Part shown: positions 39,998-48,394 of the stretch, one piece after another
Numbering within the stretch: position 1 is the stretch's first letter
Layout: the number at the start of each line of letters is the position of its first letter
Source of the DNA: Gemmatirosa kalamazoonensis
GTDB lineage: Bacteria; Gemmatimonadota; Gemmatimonadetes; Gemmatimonadales; Gemmatimonadaceae
Length of the DNA stretch: 64,000 bases
Assembly: GCF_000522985.1 (NCBI RefSeq)
Contig: NZ_CP007128.1
Span: forward strand, 4,448,220-4,512,219
Direction: 5' to 3'
The notes under the pieces: generated by a model
What the model was told of the DNA's origin: nothing
What the model saw: the letters and a program-made list of their open reading frames with translations, nothing else
The model's database searches: none
Program-made: the position numbers and the translations under genes

Positions 39998-40431
39998 CGC
40001 TCCAGCCACAGCGTCACCGGGCCGTCGTTCACGAGCTCCACGTCCATCATCGCGCCGAACTCGCCGGTCTCCACGAGCGCGCCGCGGGCGCGCAGCAGCG
40101 CGACGAACCGCTCGTATAACGGCACCGCGTGCTCCGGCCGCGCCGCATCGATGAAGCTCGGCCGCTTCCCCTTCCTCGCGTCGCCGTAGAGCGTGAACTG
40201 CGACACGACGAGTAGCGCGCCGCCGACGTCGCCGAGCGCGAGGTTCATCTTGTCGTCGGCGTCGGAGAAGACGCGGAGGCCGAGGACCTTCTCGGTCATC
40301 CACTCGAGCTCCGCGTCGCCGTCGGTGTGCGTGAAGCCGACGAGGAGCACGAACCCCCGCCCGATGCGCCCGGTGACGCGGTCGCCCACGCGCACCTCCC
40401 CGCGCGAGACCCGCTGGACGAGCACCCGCAC
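39994..40431 (-). CDS. dtd: D-aminoacyl-tRNA deacylase
   Basis: The protein is 145 aa, the usual length. It frees tRNA from wrongly attached D-amino acids or glycine. The signature SQFTLYGDARKGKRPSF and the cross-subunit Gly-Pro motif near the C-terminus (VNDGPVTLWLER) are intact. The start is a GTG at 40431, one base after the stop of the SRPBCC gene. The order SRPBCC-dtd-maf on the minus strand forms a tight operon. Confidence 0.96.
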   Translation of the reverse strand: MRVLVQRVSRGEVRVGDRVTGRIGRGFVLLVGFTHTDGDAELEWMTEKVLGLRVFSDADDKMNLALGDVGGALLVVSQFTLYGDARKGKRPSFIDAARPEHAVPLYERFVALLRARGALVETGEFGAMMDVELVNDGPVTLWLER

Positions 40432-40432
40432 G

Positions 40433-40900
40433 CTAGCGCGCCCGCTCCCGCTCGACCAGCTCGGCGAGCTTCGCGAGCGACATGCGCCAGCCGGTCTCGT
40501 TGTCCGCCGCCGAGAGTCCGGGCGGCAGATGCTCGTGCACGGCGGACAGCGCGGTACCGCCGTTCGCGTCGGCGAGCGTGAACGTGATCGTCATCTCGCC
40601 GCGCATCGATGGGTCGGCGGTCTCGAACTCCACGACCTGCACGACGCGCTCGTGCGGCACGAGCTGCACGAATCGACCGTGGTACGTGTCGGTGTGCGCG
40701 GTCGTCTTCCCCACCCCGGTCGGCGCGTCGTACGTGAGCGAGATGCGGAACGCGCCCCCCTCGCGTCCGTCGAACGCATGCACTTCGCTCGTCATGCCGT
40801 CCGGTACCATCCACTCGGCGACGGCGCGCGCGTCGACCAGCGCGTCGTACACGCGCGCGCGTGGTGCGTCGATGTGTCGGCGGACGCGGGTCGCGGGCAT
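40433..40900 (-). CDS. SRPBCC (AHSA1/START-like) domain protein
   Basis: The protein is 155 aa. It has the START-like fold of the AHSA1 group: RRHIDAPRARVYDALVDARAVAEWMVP, FRISLTYDAP, ERVVQVVEFETADP, GEMTITFTL and the long C-terminal helix GWRMSLAKLAELVERERAR. Members bind hydrophobic ligands; the activator-of-Hsp90 link does not imply function here. First gene of the SRPBCC-dtd-maf operon. The role is unknown. Confidence 0.88.
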   Translation of the reverse strand: MPATRVRRHIDAPRARVYDALVDARAVAEWMVPDGMTSEVHAFDGREGGAFRISLTYDAPTGVGKTTAHTDTYHGRFVQLVPHERVVQVVEFETADPSMRGEMTITFTLADANGGTALSAVHEHLPPGLSAADNETGWRMSLAKLAELVERERAR

Positions 40901-40970
40901 GGCGGAACGTTATCCGCGCACGCTGCCGGGATCAACGCGTCGCGATCCATGCGCGGGTGCGCCAGGCATG

Positions 40971-41109
40971 ACTCCACGTACGTGTTCTTGGAGGACTGAA
41001 GAAGGACTGAAGAGGGACTGAAGAGGGACAACAACAAGTCGTTGTGTTTGGTCCTTCTTCAGTCCTCCTTCAGTCCTTCTTCAGTCCCACAGAAACTCGT
41101 ACGTGGAGT
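40971..41109. repeat. Inverted repeat H9 (family C, GGACTGAAGAA units)
   Basis: The outer arms ACTCCACGTACG (40971 onward) and complement (ending 41109) flank arms of three GGACTGAAGAA/GGG units and an A/C-rich centre (ACAACAACAAG). It lies between the start of the SRPBCC gene and, 26 bp away, the stop of the diguanylate cyclase gene. H10 at 53596-53756 shares both the flank and the unit. Confidence 0.93.
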
Positions 41110-41135
41110 CCTGTCCGGCGGCTCGAGAGCCCCCG

Positions 41136-42944
41136 TTAGTTCCCGTTCGCCGTGGCGCGGCGGCCGCGGCGCCGGTAGAGCCCCGCGTCGGCCGCAGCGA
41201 GTGCCGCGGCGAGCGTCTCGCCGGCGTCGGGGCCGAGTCGACGCGCACCGACGCTCGCCGACACCGGATACGGCGCCGCGGCGGGCGCGTGGCGCACGAT
41301 CGCGCCGGCGAGCCGCTGCTCGAACGCCTCGGCGACGAGCGTGTCGCCCGACGCGTCGGTCGCGCCGTTAGGCGCCGCCGCGACCGACGCGTCGGGCACC
41401 AGCGCCACGAACTCGTCGCCGCTCCAGCGCGCGGCGAGCCCCTGCTCGCCGACGAGGTCGCGCAGCCCGCGCGCGACGGCGCGCAGCGCCTGGTCGCCCG
41501 CCGCGTGGCCGTGCCGGTCGTTGATGGTCTTCAGTCCATCGAGGTCGGCGAACACGAGCACCGCGTACGACCCGCGCTCGCGCAGCCGGCGCAGCTCCGC
41601 CTCGGCGAACAGGAAGAAGCCGCGGCGGTTGTGCAGCCCCGTGAGCTCGTCGAGCAGCGCCAGCTCGCGCAGCTCGCGCTCGTAGCGGAGCTGCGGCCCG
41701 ATGTCCCGCGCGACGACGACCGCCGCGTCGCGGTCGTGATAGCGGCACGGGCTCGTCGCGACCTCGACGTCGACGTGCGCGCCGTCCGTCGTGCGGAACA
41801 CGGTGCGCAGCCGGCGCCCGACCGGCGCCCCCGCCGGCTGCCGCCGACCGACCGCCGCGTCGAGCGCCGCCCGCTCGTCCGTGCCGACGAACGTGTCCAC
41901 CGACCACCCCGCCATCGCCTGCTCGTCCGCGGCGCCGAGGAGCCGAGCGGCGGCGGCGTTCGCGAACAGCACGCGATCGCCGTCGTGCACGAGCACCGCG
42001 TCCGGCGACAGCGCGAGCAGCTGGCGATACCGCGCCTCCGTCTCGCGCAGCGCGAGCGACTGGCGCCGCGTGAGCAGCCGCGTCGCGACCACGACGAGGA
42101 CCACGACGACCACGAGCAGGACGGTGCCCTGCACGAGCCGCCGGTACACGAGGCGCGGGATGCCCACGGTGTGCACGTCCGTGGCGCGCCGCGGCACGAT
42201 CTGCCACACGCCGGGATCGCCGGGGTTGTCGCGGTACAGCGTCGCGAGCCCGGTCACGTCGAGCACGTCCTCGGTGCGCACGTCGGCGAGCCCCGGCGGG
42301 TCGGCATGCGTCCACGGAATCCACAGCGTCACGGAGTCGGCGTGCCCGGGCGCATGCAGGCGAATCCACCGTCCGCCCTCGCTCTCGCCGCGCGCGCCGA
42401 CGACGGCGTGCGACACGCGGACGAGCCGCGCCTCGCGCAGCGGCGCGGCGGGCCACCCCGAGTCGGGCGCCGGTGTCGCGAGCTGCGCGGTCGGCACCAC
42501 CGTGAGCGACGTCGCGATGATCTCGATCGAGCCGCGGTAGACGAACAGCGCGCCGCGCGCCTCGACCGAGTCGCCGCGACGGACCGCCACGGCGGAGTTG
42601 CGCCGGAACACCCACACCGCGCCGGCGTCGCCCTGCACGGCGAGGTACACGCCGCGCGCCTGGAGCACGCCGCTCGCCACCGTCGCGCGTCCCGCGATCG
42701 TCACCGTGTCGCCGACGCGCGCGGAGCTCGCCGGGCCGACGAGCGGCAGTCCGCTCACGACCGCGGCGGTCGGCGGCGCGGGCTGGCGTGCGGCCGCGAC
42801 GGGACCGACCAGCAGCGTGGCGAGCGCCGCGAGCGAGAGAGCCCGGCGAGTCGGATGCACGAGGGGCACGGCGGGGTTCCGGCGGGAGGGAGACGACGAG
42901 GCGAGACGGACCGGCATCCGGCGTTTCTGGCAAACCACGCTCAC
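41136..42944 (-). CDS. Membrane diguanylate cyclase with OB-like extracytoplasmic region and PAS
   Basis: The open frame gives 602 aa; ATG at 42917 or a later GTG may be the true start, since a signal-like helix (LSLAALATLLVGPVAAARQ) follows. Outside the membrane are about 230 residues that look like two OB-type beta-barrels (VGDTVTIAGRATVASG, RRGDSVEARGALFVYRGSIEI, then ARLVRVSHAVVGARG). A membrane helix (GTVLLVVVVVLVVVATRLL) leads to PAS (YRQLLALSPDAVLVHDGDR) and GGDEF. The signature is WSGDEF (508-512), Ser replacing the first Gly, a variant known to be active in some enzymes. No RxxD inhibitory site precedes it. It should make c-di-GMP. Confidence 0.88.
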   Translation of the reverse strand: MSVVCQKRRMPVRLASSSPSRRNPAVPLVHPTRRALSLAALATLLVGPVAAARQPAPPTAAVVSGLPLVGPASSARVGDTVTIAGRATVASGVLQARGVYLAVQGDAGAVWVFRRNSAVAVRRGDSVEARGALFVYRGSIEIIATSLTVVPTAQLATPAPDSGWPAAPLREARLVRVSHAVVGARGESEGGRWIRLHAPGHADSVTLWIPWTHADPPGLADVRTEDVLDVTGLATLYRDNPGDPGVWQIVPRRATDVHTVGIPRLVYRRLVQGTVLLVVVVVLVVVATRLLTRRQSLALRETEARYRQLLALSPDAVLVHDGDRVLFANAAAARLLGAADEQAMAGWSVDTFVGTDERAALDAAVGRRQPAGAPVGRRLRTVFRTTDGAHVDVEVATSPCRYHDRDAAVVVARDIGPQLRYERELRELALLDELTGLHNRRGFFLFAEAELRRLRERGSYAVLVFADLDGLKTINDRHGHAAGDQALRAVARGLRDLVGEQGLAARWSGDEFVALVPDASVAAAPNGATDASGDTLVAEAFEQRLAGAIVRHAPAAAPYPVSASVGARRLGPDAGETLAAALAAADAGLYRRRGRRATANGN

Positions 42945-43045
42945 GCCGGAGAGGACGATCGAGGCGGCGTCGGGCCACGCTCCGCCCCGCGGCGCGGCGG
43001 AGCAGAATGGGCTCCCCGGGGTGTCGAGTCAATGACCGTCGCGGG

Positions 43046-43181
43046 TGACGCAGCCGCGCGCGTTCGATCGGCCCGGTCCGCGTTCGCGTGACGCAGTACG
43101 GAGGCGTCAGCGGCGACAGCGTCGGTCGCACGCCGATGGTGTCTCCCCACCTCCTCTCACGGTGACGCTCGCGTGACGGTC
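43046..43181 (+). promoter_or_regulatory. Possible operator: TGACGC-type direct repeats
   Basis: TGACGCAG occurs at 43046 and 43089, and TGACGCTC/TGACGGTC at 43163 and 43174, the last two 11 bp apart (one helical turn), just upstream of an AraC-type regulator gene at 43214. AraC-family proteins bind direct repeats, so autoregulation is possible. The composition is G+C rich and chance is not excluded. Nothing else is seen in 42945-43213. Confidence 0.25.
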
Positions 43182-43213
43182 GATCTCCATCATGCTCGGC
43201 GGCGGCGCCCGGG

Positions 43214-44296
43214 ATGCTGAGCGTCGCGTGCCTGCTCGCGCAGCCGGGCGAGGGTGCCGCGCTCGCCGCGCGACTCCGGCCCCGCGCGGTCGTCGACGTG
43301 TTCGAGGACCGGAGAGCGCTCATGACCCACGTGCGCACGCGGCCGGTGGCGGCGGTCGTCGTCGACCTGCGCGACGGCGCGGGACGCGCCACCTCGGGGA
43401 CCGTGCGCGCGCTGCGCGCCGCGGCGCCCGCGCTCCCGCTGCTCGCGCGCTGCCGGCTCGCGGAGCCCGACTGCCGCGCCCTGCTCGACTTCGCGCGCGC
43501 GGGCGGCACCGACGTGCTCGTGGAGGACGCCGGGCTCGAGCCGCTCCTCGCGGTGCTGCGTCCCGGCGGCGCCGCGTCCCCCGACGCGCTCGTGCGACGC
43601 CTCGTCGCCGCCGGGATCCCCGAGCGGTTCGCGCCGCTGCTCGAGCACCTCGTCGCGAACGTCGACGCCCCCGACGCGGCACGCGCCGCGGCGGCGCACC
43701 TCGGCGTCGGACGGCGTGCGCTCGAGCGACGCCTCGCGCGCGCGTCGCTGCCGTCGCCGCGCACGCTCCAGAGCTGGTGCCGGCTGCTCGTCGCGGCGGA
43801 CCGGCTGTGCGGCGATGCGGTCGTCGTGGAGCGCGTCGCGCTCGACGTCGGGTTCTCGTCGGCGAACGCGCTGCGCAACGCGCTCCAGCGTCACGCCGGC
43901 ACCACGCCGTCGGCGGTGCGCGCGGCCGGTGGGCTGGAGGCACTCGTCGCGCGCCTGTGCCGGCACGAGCCCGCGCAGCGACGCGTGGCCGAGCGCGCGG
44001 CGGGCGCCGATGGGGGGTGCGCGCTGTTCCCCGCGCTGCTGGCCCGCCAGCGGCTCGTCGCGCGCCTAACGCAAGCGCTCGTGGTGGCGATCGCGTTCGC
44101 GCGGCGTGACGGGTGTCGCGGCCGATGTGCGGCGCCGCTGCCGATGCGTCGCATCGTGGCGCCACGCTCCCGTCGTCGCACCTCGGCGGCCATGGGAGGC
44201 CGCGCGGCTGGCGGCACGGTGCTCGACCGGAGGGCAACATGTTACAGCGATTCAGGCAGCGTCGACTCGTCGCGATCCTCGCGATGGCCGCGGTGA
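43214..44296 (+). CDS. Transcriptional regulator with receiver-like N-domain and AraC-type HTH
   Basis: The frame gives 360 aa. Residues 1-115 resemble a response-regulator receiver (VAAVVVDLRDG at the phospho-Asp position, then LLARCRLAEPD, GGTDVLVEDAG) but the acidic pocket is incomplete. Residues about 155-240 are an AraC/XylS HTH (AAAHLGVGRRALERRL and VERVALDVGFSSANALRNAL). The last 60 or so residues are Arg/Ser-rich, and the frame overlaps the next gene by 58 bp, so the C-terminus may be an artefact of a lost stop or drift. It probably controls the operon that starts at 44239. Confidence 0.75.
   Translation: MLSVACLLAQPGEGAALAARLRPRAVVDVFEDRRALMTHVRTRPVAAVVVDLRDGAGRATSGTVRALRAAAPALPLLARCRLAEPDCRALLDFARAGGTDVLVEDAGLEPLLAVLRPGGAASPDALVRRLVAAGIPERFAPLLEHLVANVDAPDAARAAAAHLGVGRRALERRLARASLPSPRTLQSWCRLLVAADRLCGDAVVVERVALDVGFSSANALRNALQRHAGTTPSAVRAAGGLEALVARLCRHEPAQRRVAERAAGADGGCALFPALLARQRLVARLTQALVVAIAFARRDGCRGRCAAPLPMRRIVAPRSRRRTSAAMGGRAAGGTVLDRRATCYSDSGSVDSSRSSRWPR
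44229..44234 (+). promoter_or_regulatory. Strong ribosome binding site of the six-Cys peptide gene
   Basis: GGAGGG stands four bases before the ATG at 44239, inside the 3' end of the regulator frame. It selects this ATG over the open upstream frame and predicts high translation of the small protein. Confidence 0.65.
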
Positions 44297-44637
44297 GCAA
44301 TGCCGCGGGATACCTCGGCGCGCAGGCGCCCGCGCCGCGCACGGGCCGACCGACGCCGAAGCTGCTCTCGAACTGCGACGTCACGATCGAGAGCTGCGGC
44401 GGCGATCCGGTGCTCGGCGGCGGCAGCACCAGCGGCGGATGGAGCGCGACCGATCAGACGACCGCCGCGTGCGGTACGGGCGCCCGCGTGCAGTGCCGCA
44501 AGGACTCGAGCTGGAAGTGTCTCAGCTGGGTGCCGCAGTACGCGAGTGGCACCCTCGGCGTCTCGGGCGGTGGCGGAACGACGACGATGGTGTGCAGCTC
44601 GTCGATCACCACCGTCACCATCCTCTACTGGCCGTGA
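44239..44637 (+). CDS. Small secreted cysteine-rich protein, unknown family
   Basis: The protein is 132 aa. A basic start (RFRQRR) and hydrophobic stretch (LVAILAMAAVSNAAGYLGAQ) form a signal peptide, probably cut near residue 29-30. The mature part has six cysteines at 46, 53, 78, 86, 94 and 119, enough for three disulfides, and is rich in Gly, Ser and Thr, ending TVTILYWP. No known family is recognised. It is the first gene of an operon with a lipoprotein, a propeller protein and an ABC exporter, which suggests it is their cargo or ligand; that is inference. Small N-terminal leaders followed by propeller proteins also occur in Bacteroidota (NVEALA-type loci), a loose analogy. Confidence 0.75.
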   Translation: MLQRFRQRRLVAILAMAAVSNAAGYLGAQAPAPRTGRPTPKLLSNCDVTIESCGGDPVLGGGSTSGGWSATDQTTAACGTGARVQCRKDSSWKCLSWVPQYASGTLGVSGGGGTTTMVCSSSITTVTILYWP

Positions 44638-44641
44638 GCCG

Positions 44642-45127
44642 ATGGTGCGACGTCCGCGAATCCTCGGGGCACCGGTCGTCGGCGTGTCGGCGGCGCTGCT
44701 CGCGTGCGCGAGGCCGCGCCCGTTGAGCGATCTGCCGTCGCGGCCCGACGGCGGCCCGACCGCCGTGTTCGCGCTGCGCGCGCGCCAGTGCGACGCGAAC
44801 GTCGCCACGCTCCGCGCGTTCGATCGTCGCACCGTCCGCGGTCGCGTCACGCTCGCCGGCGTGCTGTTGCTCGATGGTGACAGCGCGGCGGCGGGCGTCC
44901 GCAGCCAGCTCCGCGCGTTCGACGTCGACGTCCCGCTCGTCCACGTGTCGGCGCCGACGCGCGACTCGCTCGCCACGCTGATCGATCGCGCGGGTCCATC
45001 GGTGGTCGTGTACACGCGCGCGTACGGCGAGGTGCTGGTGCTGCCGTCGCCGCAGTCGACGCGCCAGCTGGTCGCGTTCCATCGCACGCTCGAGACGCTC
45101 GCACTCCGGCGCCTCCCCACACCGTGA
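44642..45127 (+). CDS. Putative lipoprotein with thioredoxin-like layout
   Basis: The protein is 161 aa, starting 4 bp after the peptide gene. The signal peptide ends in lipobox LLACARPRP (Cys about 22). The body alternates strands and helices (VTLAGVLLLDGD, FDVDVPLVHVSAPTRDSLATLID, GPSVVVYTRAYGEVLVL) in the order of a thioredoxin/redoxin fold, but there is no CxxC pair; only one further Cys (ARQCDAN) is present. It could be a degenerate TlpA-like protein working on the six-Cys peptide. The family is not certain. Its TGA overlaps the next GTG. Confidence 0.68.
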   Translation: MVRRPRILGAPVVGVSAALLACARPRPLSDLPSRPDGGPTAVFALRARQCDANVATLRAFDRRTVRGRVTLAGVLLLDGDSAAAGVRSQLRAFDVDVPLVHVSAPTRDSLATLIDRAGPSVVVYTRAYGEVLVLPSPQSTRQLVAFHRTLETLALRRLPTP

Positions 45128-46170
45128 AGCCGCCTCCGATGAGACGATGGATGATCGTGCTCGCCGCGCTCGGCTGCGAGCGCCCCGCGTCGCCGCCGCC
45201 GAGCGCGGCGCCCAAGCAGGGATCGCAGCGACGGTTCGCGGTCCGCGCTGCCGACACCTCGTGGGTGCGCGCGCTCGACGGGGCCGACGACGCGCCGACC
45301 GCCTCGTCGCTCGCCGCCGACGAGTCGTCGCTCTACGTCACCGACGTCGGCTCGAAGACCGTGCTCGCGTTCGACCAGCGCACCGGCGTGCCGCGCTGGC
45401 GCACGCACGGCGGCGACGACTCGTCGGCGGTGCGCGAGCCGCACGCCGTCACCTCGGGCCGCACCGGCGGCATCATCGTGTACGACGCCGCGCGCGGCAC
45501 GCTCCTGCGCGTCGGTCCCGACGGGCGCGTGCGCCGGTCCACGCCGGCGGCGACGGCCGGCGACGCGCAGAGCATCTGCGAGCTCCCCGACTCGTCGGTC
45601 CTCGTGTCGATCGCCGCGTCGTCGCGCGGGCTCGTTCGCATCGCGCCGAACGGCACCGTGCTCTCGGTGACGCCGCTGCCGTGGCCGGGGCTGCGCGCCT
45701 CCGGTGATCTGCTGAGCGCCGTCTTGCTCGCGCCCACCCCCCGCGGCTGCATCGCCGCGCTCTCGTTCGGGCTCGGCTTCGCGGAGTTCGAGGGATCGGC
45801 GTTCCGGCCAGCCGTCCGCTTCGTCGAGCCGCTCGCGCTGCCGCGCGTGGTCGTGACGCGCACGGAGCACGACGGCGGCGTCACCGTGTCGCAGTCGCTG
45901 GCCGAGCACGTGCTCGGCGCGATCGACGTCGGTGCGACCGATGCCGCGCGGCTCGTCGCGTTCGATGGTCGGAGCGCCGACCGCGCCCACGTCGTCGACG
46001 TGTACGACTCCCTGGGCGCCTACCGCTACTCGATCCGCACGCGCACGCGCGTCGAGGCGCTCGCGGCGACGTCCCGCGCGCTGTTCGTGCTGACCCATCG
46101 CGACGGCAGGCCAACGATCGTCGCGCTGCGCTGGTCGGCGCGCGACACCACCCGCGTCGGGGCGCGTTGA
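45124..46170 (+). CDS. Six-bladed beta-propeller-like lipoprotein
   Basis: The protein is 348 aa from a GTG overlapping the previous stop. A short signal peptide (MIVLAALGCERP) with Cys suggests lipidation. The chain repeats NHL/propeller-type strands: LAADESSLYVTDVGSKTVLAF, GIIVYDAARGTLLRVGPDG, SVLVSIAASSRGLVRIAPNG and VDVYDSLGAYRYSI, about six blades. Such proteins bind ligands or partners rather than catalyse. Clustering of this type with small secreted proteins and thioredoxin-like lipoproteins is seen in other phyla. Function unknown. The ABC ATPase starts 3 bp later. Confidence 0.75.
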   Translation: MKPPPMRRWMIVLAALGCERPASPPPSAAPKQGSQRRFAVRAADTSWVRALDGADDAPTASSLAADESSLYVTDVGSKTVLAFDQRTGVPRWRTHGGDDSSAVREPHAVTSGRTGGIIVYDAARGTLLRVGPDGRVRRSTPAATAGDAQSICELPDSSVLVSIAASSRGLVRIAPNGTVLSVTPLPWPGLRASGDLLSAVLLAPTPRGCIAALSFGLGFAEFEGSAFRPAVRFVEPLALPRVVVTRTEHDGGVTVSQSLAEHVLGAIDVGATDAARLVAFDGRSADRAHVVDVYDSLGAYRYSIRTRTRVEALAATSRALFVLTHRDGRPTIVALRWSARDTTRVGAR

Positions 46171-46173
46171 CCG

Positions 46174-46899
46174 ATGCTCCGCGCCGTCGCACTCCGCAAG
46201 CGCTTCCCGCCCGACACGCGCGCGCTCGACAACGTGACCTTCGACGTCGCGGACGGCGAGGTGTGCACGCTCGTGGGTCACAACGGCGCCGGGAAGACCA
46301 CGACGATGAACTGCTTCCTCGACTTCGTGCGCCCCGACGCCGGCCACGCGGAGGTCGACGGCACCGTCGTGGCGCGCGCGCCGATCGACGCGCGGCGGCG
46401 CCTCGCGTTCCTCGGCGAGCAGGTCGCGGTGTACCCGGCGCTCACGGGGCGCGAGAACGTGCTGTTCTTCGTGCGTCTCGCCGGACGCGTGCGCCTCTCG
46501 CGGGCGGAGGCGGGCGACGCACTTGCCCGGTTCGGCGTACCCGACGCGGCCGTCGACCGCGCGGTGGCGACGTACTCCAAGGGGATGCGGCAGAAGGTCG
46601 GTCTCGCGATCGCCGCCGCGGCGGGCGTGCGCAACCTCATCCTCGACGAGCCGACGAGCGGCCTCGATCCCGCGGCCGCGCGCGACCTGGTCGCGCTGCT
46701 CCGTCGTCTCGCGCACGACGGCTGCGCGGTGCTCGCCAGCTCGCACGACCTCGCGCGCAGCGCCGCCGTGACCGACGTCGCCGTGTGCCTCGCGCGTGGG
46801 CGCGTCGTCGGGACCGTGCGCCGGCCTGGCGACGGCGTCTCGCTCGACGCGTGGTACGCCGCGCGCTACGACGTGCTCGACGCGGAGACCGCGGCATGA
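46174..46899 (+). CDS. ABC transporter ATP-binding protein
   Basis: The protein is 241 aa, a single ABC domain: Walker A GHNGAGKTTTM, Q-loop region AFLGEQVAVYPALTGRENV, signature YSKGMRQKVGLAIA, Walker B NLILDEPTSGLDP and switch His SSHDLA. The form is the ABC-2/CcmA/NatA export group. It pairs with the permease that starts inside its stop codon (ATGA at 46896-46899). It would drive export through, or act on, that membrane protein. Confidence 0.93.
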   Translation: MLRAVALRKRFPPDTRALDNVTFDVADGEVCTLVGHNGAGKTTTMNCFLDFVRPDAGHAEVDGTVVARAPIDARRRLAFLGEQVAVYPALTGRENVLFFVRLAGRVRLSRAEAGDALARFGVPDAAVDRAVATYSKGMRQKVGLAIAAAAGVRNLILDEPTSGLDPAAARDLVALLRRLAHDGCAVLASSHDLARSAAVTDVAVCLARGRVVGTVRRPGDGVSLDAWYAARYDVLDAETAA

Positions 46900-48394
46900 T
46901 CCTCCTCGTCGCGCGCCGCGAGCTGCTCGGCCACCTGCGCAGCCGACGCCTGCGCGCGCTGCTCGCGCTCGTCGTCGCGCTGCTCGCGACGGGGGCGTTC
47001 GTCAACGTGCGCCGCTTCGAGGAGCGCGTGCGCTACGCCGACGCCCTCGAATCGCTGCGCACCGTGAGCGCGGCGCTCGAACGGGACGATCCCGAGAGCC
47101 TCTCGTCTCGCTTCGGGTGGCGCAGCGGCCGCGTGATCGCGGATCCTGCGTTGCGCGCGATCCGTCCGCCCGCGCCGGCGAGCGTGCTCGCGCTCGGCGC
47201 CGACCTCGCCGCGCCAGGCTTCTGGCAGTTCGGCACCGAAGGCGTCTCCGCGGGTCCGGCGCAGGATGCGGATGCCTCCGTGGCGGACCAGCGGACGCTC
47301 GACGTCGCGTTCGTCGTGCGCGTGGTGCTCTCGCTCGTCGCCGTGCTGCTCGCCGCGGAGACCATCGCGGGCGATCGCGAGCGCGGGCTGCTGCGCGCGC
47401 TGTTCACGGCGCCCGTGTCACGGCTCGACGTGCTGTGCGGCAAGTATGTGGGCGGACTGCTCACGCTCTGCGTGCCGGTGTGCGCCGGCACGCTCGCCGC
47501 CGCCGTCGTGATGCTGCTCGTGCGCGCTCCGCTGCTCGGCCCCGGCGTCGGACTGCGACTGCTGTCGCTCGCCGTCGGCGCGGTGCTGTTCCTCGCCGCG
47601 ATGCTCGCGCTCGGAGTGCTCGTGAGCGCGCGCTGTCGCGACGGTCAGACGGCGGTCGTGGCGGCGGTGACCGTGTGGGCGCTGCTCGTCGTCGTGCTGC
47701 CCGGCGGCGCGTCGCTCGTCGCGAGCGTCGCGCGTCCCGTCACGCCCGACGAGCTGCAGCGACAGGCGCGCAGCGAGGGCATCCGGCAGCTCGAGGTCGA
47801 GCGCGCGCGCACGTGCTCGCCGCCGTGTGGCGCCGCGTGTCCGGCACCGACGAGGTGCCGCTCGACAGCGTCGCGTCTCCCGCGCTGCGCCGCGCGTACG
47901 ACGCCGTACGCGAGCCGGTCGAGGCGGAGCTGATGCGGCGCAAGCGCGCGCTGCTCCGTGGCGCGGCGAACGAGCGGCGCCGCGAGCGCGACGCGCAGGC
48001 CGCGCTCGCGGCGTGGATCGACGCGCTGTCGCCGGCCGGTGCGTTCGCGCGCTTCGCCGAGACCGTGGTGGGTACGGGCGCGCCGGCGCTGTCGCGGTGG
48101 GAGCGCGCGGTCGACGACCACCAGGCCCGCCTCGAGGCGGCGACGTTCGACCGGCCGTACGGCACGGAGCTGTTCGCCGCTCGCGAGCGCTACCTCCGCA
48201 TCACGTACCTGCCTAACGCGTTCGATCCCGGTGGGCGCGTGCCGCGCTACGACGAGCTGCCAGCCTTCTCCGCCCCGGCGCCCGACCTCGCCGCCGACGT
48301 CCGTGCCGCGCTTCCGTCGCTCGGTGCGCTGCTCGCGCACGCGCTGGTCTGCCTGCTGCTCGCCGCGCACGCCGTGCTGCGCATGGAGGTGTGA
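46896..48394 (+). pseudogene. ABC-2 type permease interrupted by a frameshift in a (GC)5 tract
   Basis: Translation from 46896 reads well for about 305 residues with five membrane helices (LLALVVALLATGAFV, VVLSLVAVLLAAETIAG, LLTLCVPVCAGTLAAAVVMLLV and two more), then changes character after 47810 and would stop at 47933. The correct continuation (HVLAAVWRRVSGTDEVPLD ... [21 protein letters not shown]) is in the +2 frame to 48394 and supplies the soluble part and last helix. The break coincides with GCGCGCGCGC at 47801-47810; four GC units instead of five would restore one frame of 498 or so residues. It may be a DUF3526-type permease. Sequencing error, phase variation or true decay are all possible. 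Confidence 0.8.
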
